Part shown: positions 33,396 through 42,668 of the stretch, piece by piece
Layout: every line of letters begins with the position of its first letter
Position numbering within the stretch: position 1 is the first letter of the stretch
Source of the DNA: Sciurus carolinensis
Taxonomy: Eukaryota; Chordata; Mammalia; Rodentia; Sciuridae
DNA length: 64,000 nucleotides
Assembly (NCBI RefSeq): GCF_902686445.1
Contig: NC_062220.1
Location: forward strand, 109,168,643-109,232,642
Reading direction: 5' to 3'
The notes under the pieces: model-generated
Databases searched by the model: none
The model's input: only the letters and a program-made list of their open reading frames with translations
What the model was told of the DNA's origin: nothing
Made by a program: the position numbers and the translations under genes

Positions 33396-36300
33396 TCATC
33401 TGCTTATCAGCGAGATCATTCATCCTTTACTTTTTTGAGATTGGCTTATCTCACTTAGCATGATATTCTCCAATTTCATCCATTTGCCTGCAAATGCCAT
33501 AATTTTATCATTCTTCATTGCGGAGTAATATTCCATTGTATATATATGCCACAGTTTCTTTATCCATTCATCAACTGAAGGGCATCTAGGTTGGTTCCAC
33601 AATCTGGCTATGGTGAATTGAGCAGCAATGAACATTGATGTGGCTGTATCTCTGTAGTATGCTCATTTTAAGTCCTTTGGGTATAGGCCAAGGAGTGGGA
33701 TAGCTGGGTCAAATGGTGGTTCCTTTCCAAGCTTTCTGAGGAATCTCCATACTGCTTTCCAGAGTGGCTGCACTAATTTGCAAACCCACCAGCAATGTAT
33801 GAGTGTTCCTTTTTCACCACATCCTCGCCAACACCTATTGTTGCTTGTGTTCTTGATAATCGCCATTCTAATTGGGGTGAGATGAAATCTTAGGGTAGTT
33901 TTGATTTGCATTTCCCTTATTACTAGAGATGCTGAACATTTTTCCATATGCTTGTTGATTGTTTGTAGATCTTCTTCTGTGAAGTGTCTGTTCATTTCCT
34001 TAGCCCATTTGTTGATTTGATTATTTGTATTCTTGGTGTAGAGTTTTTTGAGTTCTTTATAGATTCTGGAAATTAGTGCTCTATCTGAAGTATGAGTGGC
34101 AAAGATATTCTCCCACTCTGTAGGCTCTCTCTTCACATTACTGATAGTTTCCTTTGCTGAGAGAAAGCTTTTTAGTTTGAATCTATCCCACTTGTTGATT
34201 CTTGCTTTTATTTCTTGTGCTATGGGAGTCCTGTTAAGGAAGTCTGATCCTAAGCCAACAAGTTGAAGATTTGGACCTACTTTTTCTTCTATAAGATGCA
34301 GGGTCTCTGGTCTGATTCCGAGGTCCTTGATCCATTTTGAGTTGAGTTTTGTGTAGGGTGAGAGATAGGGGTTTAATATCATTCTGTTGCATATGGTTTT
34401 CCAGTTTTCCCAGCACCATTTGTTGAAGAGGCTATCTTTTCTCCATTGCATATTTTTGGAACCTTTGTCTAGTATGAGAAAATTGTATTTATTTGGGTTT
34501 GTGTCCGTGTCCTCTATTCTGTACCATTGATCTACCTGTCTATTTTGGTACCAATACCATGCCGTTTTTGTTGCTATTGCTTTGTAGTAGAGTTGAAGAT
34601 CTGGTATTGCGATACCCCCTGCTTCGCACTTGCTACTGAGGATTGCTTTGGCTATTCTAGGTTTTTTATTCTTCCAGATGAATTTCATAATTGCTTGCTC
34701 TATTTCTGCAAGGTACATCATTGGGATTTTAATTGGAATTGCATTGAATCTGTATAGCACTTTAGGTAGTATGGCCATTTTGACAATATTAATTCTGCCT
34801 ATCCAGGAACATGGGAGATCTTTCCATCTTCTAAGGTTTTCTTTAATTTCTTCTTTAGTGTTCTGTAGTTCTCATAGTAGAGGTCTTTCACCCCTTTTGT
34901 GAGATTGATTCCCAAGTATTTTATTCTTTTTGATGCTATTGTGAATGGGGTAGTTTTCCTAATTTCTCTATCTGAAGATTCATCACTTATGTATAAAAAT
35001 GCATTGGATTTATCAGCATTGATCTTGTAACCTGCTACTTTACTGAATTCACTTATGAGTTCTAAAAGTTTTCTGGTGGAATTTCCTGGTTCCTCTAAAT
35101 ATATAATCATGTCATCAGTGAACAGGGATAATTTGAGTTCTTCTTTTCCTATTGGTATCCCTTTAATTTCTTTGGTTTGTCTGATTGCTCTGGCTAGAGT
35201 CTCAAGGACGATGTTGAATAGAAGTGATGAAAGAGGGCATCCCTGCCTTGTTCCAGTTTTTAGGGGGAATGCTTTCAGTTTTTCACCATTTAGAATGATA
35301 TTGGCCATCGGCTTAGCGTAGATGGCCTTTATAATGTTAAGGAATGTTCCCACTTCCCCAATTTTTTCTAGTGTTTTGAGCGTGAAGGGATCCTGTATTT
35401 TATCGAATGCTTTTTCTGCATCTATTGAAATAATCATGTGTTTCTTAACTTTAAGTCTGTTGATATGGTGAATGACAATTATTGATTTCCGAATGTTGAA
35501 CCAACCTTGCATCCCTGGGATAAAACCCACTTGATCGTGGTGCACTATCTTTTTAATATAAATTTGTATGCGATTTGCTAAAATTTTGTTGAGAATTTTT
35601 GCGACGATGTTCATTAAGGATATTGGTCTGAAATTTTCTTTCCTCGATGTGTCTCTGTCTGGTTTAGGTATTAGGGTGATATTGGCTTCATAGAACGAGT
35701 TTGGGAGGGTCCCCTCCTCTTCTATTTCATGGAATACTTGGAGGAGTATTGGAATGAGCTCTTCTTTAAAGGTTTTGTAGAACTCGGCTGAGAACCCATC
35801 TGGTCCTGGACTTTTCTTTGTTGGTAGGCTTTTGATGACCTCTTCTATTTCATTGCTTGAAATTGATTTATTTAAGTTGTGTATGTCCTCCTCGTTCAGT
35901 TTAGGTAATTCATATGTCTCTAGAAATTTGTTGATGTCTTTGAGGTTTTCTGTTTTGTTGGAGTATAGATTTTCAAAATAGCTTCTAATTATGTTTTGTA
36001 TTTCACTCATGTCTGTTGTGATGTTTCCTTGTTCATTCGGAATTTTAGTAATTTGAGTTTTCTCCCTCTTTCTCTTTGTTAGTGTGGTTCAGAGTTTATC
36101 AATTTTGTTTATTTTTTCAAAGAACCAACCATTTATTTCTTAATTTTTCCAATTGTTTCTTTTGTTTCAATTTCGTTGATTTCGGCTCTGATTTTAACTA
36201 TTTCCTGTCTTCTACTACTTTTGGTATTGGTCTGCTCTTCTTTTTTTAGGGTTTTAGGCTGTAGTGTTAAGTCGTTTATTTATTGATTTCTACTTCTTTT

Positions 36301-37221
36301 GTTGAATGAGCCCCATGAAATAAATCTTCCTCTAAGTACTGCTTTCATAGTGTCCCAGAGATTTTGATATGATGTGTGTTTGTTCTCGTTTACTTCTAAG
36401 AATTTTTTTATTTTCCTCCTGATGTCTTTTGTTATCCATTCATCATATAATAGTGCATTATTTAATCTCCAGGTATTTGAGAAGTTTCTGTTTTTTATTT
36501 TGTCATTTATTTCTAACTTCAATCCATTATGATCTGATAGAATATAAGGTAGTATCTCTACTTGTATTTGCTGACATTAGCTTTGTGGCATAAAATATGA
36601 TCTATTTTAGAGAAGGTCCCATGTACTGCTGAGTAGAAAGTGTATTCTTTCTTTGTTGGATGGTACATTCTATATATGTCTGTTAAGTCTAAATTGTTGA
36701 TTGTGTTATTGAGATCTATGGTTTCTTTATTCAATTCTTGTTTGGAAGATCTATCCAGTGGTGAGAGAGGTGTGTTAAAATCATCTAGTATTATTGTGTT
36801 GTGGTCTATTTGATTTCTGGAATTGAGAAGGATTTGTTTGATGTACGTGGATGAGCCAATGTTTGGGGCATAGATATTTGTGATTGCTATGTTTTGTGAT
36901 TTATGCTTCCCTTAAGCAACATATAATGTCCTTCTTTATTTCTTCTGACTAGTTTTGGCTTGAAGTCCACATTATCTGAAATGAGGATGGATACTCCACC
37001 TTTTTTGCTGTGTCCGTGTGCATGGTATGTTTTCCCTATCCTTTCACCTTTAGTCTATGGGTATCTCTTTTTATGAGATGAGTCTCTTGCAAGCAGCATA
37101 TTGTTGGATTTTTCTTTTAAATCCAATCTGCCAGTCTGTGTCTTTTGATTGATAAGTTCAGGCCATTAACATTCAGGGTTATTATTGTGATATGATTTGT
37201 ATTCCCAGTCATTTGACTCAT
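33396..37221 (-). pseudogene. L1-C ORF2 remnant (endonuclease and reverse transcriptase)
   Basis: All ORF2 domains are present but split. In the endonuclease part, a nonsense codon near 36890 and other lesions leave no frame until 36522. A stop at about 36278 (glutamine codon changed to TAA) follows, and then a shift. The longest frame (36010-34799, 403 codons) covers fingers and palm; its active-site motif reads F-T-D-D, keeping both aspartates. A one-base deletion at about 34847-34858 shifts to the next frame (34778-33663, 371 codons), which ends at a TGA where L1-B has a sense codon. The same frame continues beyond it (33635-33420) to the true C terminus, including '[14 protein letters not shown]' in the cysteine region before the TGA. 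Confidence 0.92.
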
Positions 37222-37268
37222 ATTTGTTTTTTGTCATGATTTGGTTTCTCCTTTATTTGACTATTCCT

Positions 37269-38282
37269 TTAGGCTAGCGCCTCCTGTTGCTGATTTGCAT
37301 CATTGTTTTTCATCTCTTCCTCATGGAATATTTTGCTGAGAATGTTCTGTAATGCTGGCTTTCTTTTTGTAAATTCCTTTAGTTTTTGTTTATCATAGAA
37401 GGATCTTATTTCATCATCAAATTTGAAGGTAAGTTTTGCTGGGTATAAGATTCTTGGTTGGCATCTGTTTTCTTTCAGGGCTTGGTAAATGTTGTTCCAG
37501 GCCCTTCTAGCTTTTAGGGTCTGGATTGAAAAATCTGCTGATATTCTTATTGGTTTCCCTCTGAATGTAATTTGATTCTTTTCTCTCGCGGCCTTTAAAA
37601 TTCTGTCTTTATTTTGTATGTTAGGTATTTTCATAATAATGTGCCTTGGTGTGGGTCTGTTGTAATTTTGTATATTTGGAGTCCTGTAAGCCTCTTGCAC
37701 TTTGTTTTCCATTTCATTCTTCAGATTTGGGAAATTTTCTGATATTATTTCATTGAATAGATTGTTCATTCGTTTGGTTTGTTTCTCTAAGCCTTCCTCA
37801 ATCCCAATAATTCTCAAATTTGACCTTTTCATGATGTCACATAATTCTTGTAGATTCTGTTCATGATTTCTTACCATCTTCTCTGTTTGGCCAACTTTGT
37901 TTTCAAGATTAAGTATTTTGTCTTCAATGTCTGAGGTTCTGTCTTCCAGGTGTTCTGTCCTATTGGTTATGCTTTCTATGGAGTTTTTAACTTGGTTTAT
38001 TGTTTCCTTCATTTCAAGGATTTCAGTTTTTTTTTTTTTTAGTATCTGTAACTCTTTATTGAAATGATCTCTTGCTTCCCGTATTTGGTCTTTTAACTGT
38101 TGATTGGTGCGATCATTTAATGCCTGCATTTGCTCTTTCATCTCCTCATTTGCTTCCCTGATTGTTTTAATTATGTACATTCTGAACTCCCTTTCTGACA
38201 TTTCTTCTGCTGTGCTGTCATTGGGTTTTATTGATGTAGTATCTAGGTTTGTTTGGGACATTTTCTTCCCTTGTTTTCTCAT
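37269..38282 (-). CDS. L1-C ORF1 protein, uninterrupted 337 codons
   Basis: The only full-length L1 protein frame in the window, one residue shorter than human ORF1p (338). ORF1p trimerises, binds L1 RNA and acts as a chaperone in the cytoplasmic RNP. Residues about 30-150 form a heptad-rich coiled coil ('EEMKEQMQAL' onwards). About 155-250 is the RRM-like domain ('NLRIIGIEEG', then 'NEIISENFPNLKNEMEN'). About 250-325 is the C-terminal domain with 'ARRAWNNIYQALK' and the conserved 'YPAKLTF'. The start was chosen because 'MRKQGKKMSQ' aligns with the L1-A start. An A-run of about 13 near 38028-38040, at the position where L1-A is frameshifted, is in frame here. Whether it is expressed is unknown. 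Confidence 0.93.
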   Translation of the reverse strand: MRKQGKKMSQTNLDTTSIKPNDSTAEEMSEREFRMYIIKTIREANEEMKEQMQALNDRTNQQLKDQIREARDHFNKELQILKKKKTEILEMKETINQVKNSIESITNRTEHLEDRTSDIEDKILNLENKVGQTEKMVRNHEQNLQELCDIMKRSNLRIIGIEEGLEKQTKRMNNLFNEIISENFPNLKNEMENKVQEAYRTPNIQNYNRPTPRHIIMKIPNIQNKDRILKAAREKNQITFRGKPIRISADFSIQTLKARRAWNNIYQALKENRCQPRILYPAKLTFKFDDEIRSFYDKQKLKEFTKRKPALQNILSKIFHEEEMKNNDANQQQEALA

Positions 38283-38399
38283 ATTGGTCAGATGTCAGTG
38301 GGACCCTGAGATATTGCAGTTTTCCGCTATTGGCTTATAGTGTCCCTGTAGATTTGCAGTGTATCACCTCCCAGCCTTCAGTAGCCTGAAGTCTTGGAG

Positions 38400-39353
38400 G
38401 AACTTGATAATGCAGTGCTTCCAAAGAAAGCAGCCCCTAACCCCTACTGGTTCCAGGGCTTGGAGCTCGCTCTGTGCGGAAAGGCTCTCACTGGGGGCCT
38501 GCACCGTGCAGCTGGCCGTGTGGGAGGAGCCCACCGCCAGAGTGTGGAAGGCTACCTGGGGAAGACTCTAACTGCCCTGCCCTGCTCTGATTAGCCACCC
38601 CTATCTGTGCCTGCCACCCAGACCAAGTTTCGCCCAGTGGGGGAGACTCACCCCATGACTATTTTTGTCCAAGTCTCTCAATGCTTTCCCTTCTTGAGTC
38701 CTGGGTTCTGGAGCGACTGGAGATTCAGTCACCCTCTAGGCCGCCATCTTGGATCGCCCCGTGGAAAGAGCCTGCGGCTGGAGTGTGCAGAGCTGCCTGG
38801 AGAAGTCTCTGGCTGCCCTGCCCTGATCCCAGAGGCTGCTTGCGGATCGAAGCTCTCTGTTGGCTCGGGGACTTGTGGCTGGCTCTATGTAGAAAGGCTC
38901 TCACTGGGCGGTCTGCTCCGAGAAGCTAGCCTTGAAAGGTGCCTCCAACTGCAGGGGGCCGGGCTGCTTGGGAAAGTCTCTGGCTACCCTGTCCTTGTCC
39001 CTAAGTCGCTTGTGGGCTGGAGCATGCCGCGCTGGCTCTGGGACGTGGAGCTTGTTCTGATCAGAAAGGCTCTCACTAGGGGACCTGCCCCGAGAATCTG
39101 GAGAAACTGGCTGTGTGGGAGGGGCCCACCGCCAGAGTGCGCAGGGCTGCCTGTGGAAGACTCTAGCTGCCCTGTCCTGCTCCAATAAGCCACCTCTATC
39201 TGGGCCTGCCACCCGAGCTGAGCTTTACCCAGTGGGCAGACTCACCCGTCGCTCTATTTTAGTCCGAGTCTCTCAATGCCTCCCCTTCTTAACTCCTGGG
39301 TTCTGGAGCAAATGGAGATGCAGTCACCCTCTAGTCCACCATGTTGGATCGCC
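38400..39353 (-). promoter_or_regulatory. L1-C 5' UTR promoter, 595-bp unit present about 1.6 times
   Basis: A 12-base YY1-type site occurs at 38741-38752 (perfect 'ccaagatggcgg' on the minus strand) and at 39336-39347 (a degraded version), exactly 595 bases apart, the same spacing as in L1-A. The region is rich in G, C and CpG. The outermost YY1 site is the damaged one, so transcription from the inner unit may be stronger. Confidence 0.82.
38607..39188 (+). other. 193-codon open frame antisense to the L1-C promoter
   Basis: A long open frame runs across the promoter units on the opposite strand. Part of it ('GEVSGCPALIPEAACG') is matched in a corresponding antisense frame in L1-A (minus strand 4746-4399, 'GEVPGCPVLVPEAACG'), and a second variant, 'GKVSGYPVLVP', follows about 80 residues later, reflecting the internal sub-repeats. 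Primate L1 has a short antisense ORF0 in its 5' UTR; this would be a separate rodent case. High G+C alone makes long frames likely, so it is not called as a gene. Confidence 0.35.
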
Positions 39354-39640
39354 CTGATTTTTTATGATTGATTTATATCCTGCTACTTAGCTGAATGTGC
39401 TAGTTCTAGAAGATTATTTGTGGAATCTTTGGTGATTTTGAACACATAAGATCATGCTATCAGCAACAGAGATAATTTTACTTCTACCTTTCCAACTTGA
39501 ATGCATTTTATTTCTTTTTCCTATCTGATTACTCTGCCTAAAACTTCCTGTTGTATGATGAACAGATGTGATAAAAGTAAGCCTCCTTGGTAGTTCCTAC
39601 CTTAGTTGAAATATTTCCTTTATTCCTAGAAAATAGAATA

Positions 39641-40168
39641 AAAATATCTACCTCAATGTTTATAGCAGCTCAACTCAAAATAACTAAACTATGGAACCAA
39701 CCTAGGTATCCTTCCATAGATGAATGGATAAAGAAAATGTGGTATATATACACAATGGAATATCACTCAGCCTTAAAAAAGAATGAAATGATGGCTTTTG
39801 CCAGTAAATGGATGGAGCAGAAGAATATCATGCTGAGTGAAATAAGCCAATTCCCAAAAACCAAAAGTCAAATGTTTTCTCTTGATACGTGGATACTATT
39901 TCACAATAAGGGTGGGGGGATAGGGAAGAGTAGAGTTACTTTGGATTAGGCAGAAGGAAGTGAAGGGAGGGGAAGGGGATAGGGGGGAGGAAGGATAATA
40001 GAATGAATTGAACATTATTATCCTATGTGCCTATATGAGTACATGACCAGTTATATTCTATATTATGTACAACCAGAAGAATTAGATGTTATACTCCATT
40101 TATGTATGACATGTCAAAGTGTATTCTACTGTCATGTGTAACTAATTAGAACAAATTTAAAAAAGATC
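39641..40168 (+). mobile_element. 5'-truncated L1 3' end inserted in the ancient L1
   Basis: Begins 'caatgtttatagcagctcaa' in the ORF2 C-terminal region and continues through 'gaatggataaagaaaatgtg', 'tatatacacaatgg' and 'gagtgaaataagccaattcc' to a G-rich 3' UTR and an A-rich end. A frame of about 120 codons at 39587-39949 is the ORF2 tail. The 3' UTR differs from that of L1-C and L1-D: it lacks TTAGGG-like repeats and reads 'agggtggggggatag' there. It is opposite in orientation to its host L1. Confidence 0.82.
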
Positions 40169-40810
40169 AACAAAACCAATTACTTTTTGGTCAAATGATT
40201 TTTTGGCTGTCAATTTAAATGGTCTTTCATTCTGTTAATGTCCTGTGTACATTAGTTGATTTTCATGCATTGAGCCATCCTTACACTGCAAGAATAAAAG
40301 TCATTTAGTTATCATGTACAATCCTTTTTAAAAGCTGCTTGATTTGGTTTGCTACTATTTTATTAAAGATTTTTGCATCAATGTCCTAAGGGCCCTTAGT
40401 CTGTGGTTTACTTTTTTTTTTTTAATTAAAGTCTTTGTCTGGCTTTAGTATCAGGGTAATTTTGACCTTATAGAATGAGTTATGGAGTATTCCTTCTCTT
40501 TATCTGTTTATTTATTTATTTACTTATTTTTTAGAATACTCTGCAAAGGATTGGTTTTGGTTGTTCATTAAATGTTTGGTAGAACCAACCAGTGAAGGCT
40601 GTAGGTTCAGGACTTACCTTTTTTTTGAATTTTTTTTCTTTCTTTATTCTACTGTCTTGCTAGCTATAGCTGTATTCAAGGTTTCTATTTATTAATAATT
40701 CAATCTCAGTAGATTTCATGTCTTTAATAACCTATCCATTTCATCTAGGTGTATTAGTTTGTTACCTTGCAATTGTTCATATTGCTCTCAATAAAGCTGG
40801 TTGCATAATT

Positions 40811-42308
40811 GGGAAGTTTCTGCTTTCTGAATTGAATTATAGAATTTGACATATCCTTTTATTGTTAGCTAATAAATACCATGCCCCAATTTATAAGAGT
40901 TTCAAGGTAAGGACAGTATACAATAAGTAGATTTCTCATTGTTGGTCTCTCTCTACCCCCAGCATCACATATAAAATAATGAAGACAATAAATGGGAGTT
41001 TAATGGGTCAAAGACTCGATCACAGTCCTGTTGTTTTCTTTACTCTAAGATTCTTTGGCCATATACATGTGTCTTCTGGTTCTCCTGCATCTCTTGCATG
41101 AAGGACCAATGGTGTTTCCATTGATGATTGTGTTAAAGAAGGAAAATTTAGACCTGAGAATCTCTGGTATTACTATTTGTTGAGTTCCTTAGATGATTGT
41201 TTATGAAATTTTAATGTAGTTAATATAGTTGAATTTCAAGATTATTGGGACTATATGCATATAGTTTTCTCATTTAAAATTTCTGTGAAATAGAACATTA
41301 ATATAGATATAGATTTCAATATTGTCCCTAGTTATCTGAAATTTATATAAGTAAACATTGTAAAATTTGTTCTCTTATATATTAAGTAAATTACAAAGGA
41401 CATCACTGAAGAAGGAACCATCATTGGTTCCATGACATATTCTGGGAACCTAAAAAACTAGATATATGAAAACACATAAGTGTGCAAGACAATCTTACAC
41501 TATTTCCTTGTATAACAAGCCCAACCTTCTTTCTGACCTTCTCCTTTAGGACTGGCCAAGAGAACCAAGGTGGGGAAGCATGCAAGTCTGTATTTCTCAT
41601 GAGGTTAATACTGATACATGCACTGATGATCTTCTTCTCACTCCCTGGGATCAAACTCCAAAAGATACCATGACAGATTTTGATACATGGACTGGTAACT
41701 TCCTAATGTTGGAAGTTGAAAAATAAGGAGCCACTGGAACTTTTCATTGACTTGAGATTATCTGTAGCATTACAAGCATAGAAACCAAAGTGGTATATCT
41801 GTAATTGCTTCCTTATGCTTTTCTGTTCTCCACATTTTCCCTAAGAGTTCTATTCCATCTTTAGCACATGAGGTAGCATCCTTGCTTCTAGAGGATGGCT
41901 TTACTTTTCCGGGGTCTCAGAGAACTTGTCACATACTTTGAGTACTCCCTGGCTCTGTTCTTCAGGTGACATGGCAAATCTGAAGTCGTAAAGTAAAAAT
42001 GAGCTCTTGAGGTCACCTTAATCATAACACATATGCTATCCTCCTAATCTTGGAGGCTTCTTCTTTCCGTTTTCTATTGTTGAAAACCAAAAACCAAAAA
42101 CAACAATAAAAAACAACATCAACTTGTGGATTAGAATAGTGTTTTGTGGATTTGCCAAATTCACCTGAGTAGTTCTTCTGCCCTTGACTCCCTTGTGTTG
42201 ACTGGGGTTGATCTTGCTTTCAAACACTTGAAAGATTGCTTGGATCCAGAACTTTCAAATGACCTCACACTCATGCCTAGCAGTTGGTGCTGCTTAAAAG
42301 ATGTTTTT
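40811..42308. other. Stretch with no recognised feature
   Basis: Unique-looking AT-rich sequence between two repeat clusters. Two opposite-strand frames at 41421-41673 overlap and lack any domain. Confidence 0.35.
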
Positions 42309-42551
42309 TTCTCCAGTGTTTTGTTTTATTTATTTATTTACTTTGGTACTAGGGATTGAACTAAGGGGCATTCAACCACTGAGCCACATCCCCAGCTCTA
42401 TTTTGATTTTATTTGGAGACAGGGTCTCACTGAGTTGCTTAGTGCCTCACTTTTGCTGAGTCTGGCTTTGAACTCATGATCCTCCTTCCTCAGCTTCCAG
42501 AGCTCATGGATTACAGGCCTTTGTCACTGCACCCAGCTCTTCTCCAGTGTT
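42309..42551 (-). mobile_element. Composite B1-ID SINE with 12-base target duplication
   Basis: The direct repeat 'ttctccagtgtt' at 42309-42320 and 42540-42551 brackets the insert. Plus strand: T-rich tail, 'ggtactagggattgaactaa', 'ccactgagccacatccccag', 'ggagacagggtctcactgag', 'gtctggctttgaactcatga', 'cctcagcttccagagc'. The well-kept duplication shows a relatively recent insertion. Confidence 0.93.
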
Positions 42552-42668
42552 CTTAACTAGTTTCCTTGGAGCATGGTGACTGGACCCAAGATAATAAAAG
42601 CAAAACATACTGGGACTCTTAAGGACTATATTTGAAACTGGTACTTTGTTAAAGAAATTACAAGTTCA

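Larger units (their letters stand above)
33126..39353 (-). mobile_element. LINE-1 element L1-C, full length
   Basis: A complete 6.2-kb element on the minus strand: two promoter units (from 39353), ORF1 (38282-37269), a 47-base spacer, ORF2 (37221-33396), a 3' UTR with TTAGGG-like repeats and an A-rich tail near 33126. 'ctgatttttt' occurs at both ends (33122-33131 and 39354-39363), a probable target duplication, although the T-rich tail makes its exact limits uncertain. ORF1 is open; ORF2 has stops and frameshifts, so L1-C cannot move by itself. It sits inside the ancient L1. Confidence 0.95.
29937..40810 (-). mobile_element. Ancient minus-strand L1, split by six later insertions
   Basis: Colinear L1 pieces lie at 29937-30255 (3' UTR, plus-strand 'tgtggtaaaatacgcatgaa'), 30600-30739, 31191-31660, 32093-32860, 39364-39640 and 40175-40810. 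In plus-strand order they run from the 3' UTR back into the reverse-transcriptase region: 'ttttggctattgtgaataat', 'taggtccaacttccttattt', 'ggcattaagtttgtagatc', 'tatatcctgctacttagctg', 'atcagggtaattttgacctt'. Between them sit an MLT-like LTR, an unassigned LTR, a MaLR LTR, a composite SINE, L1-C and a plus-strand L1 end. All coding frames are destroyed. Outer limits are approximate. Confidence 0.78.

Noticed and set aside
33153..33458. 101-codon plus-strand frame with a Ser/Pro/His-rich middle, also found at 44563-44868 on the minus strand
   Set aside because: It is the antisense of the shared L1 3' UTR and ORF2 end; its presence in both places reflects L1 homology, not a gene.
34234..34419. 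61-codon frame repeated in L1-A (9329-9514) and L1-D (43602-43787)
   Set aside because: It is an alternate frame of ORF2 that stays open in several copies; the ORF2 frame itself gives the recognisable protein.
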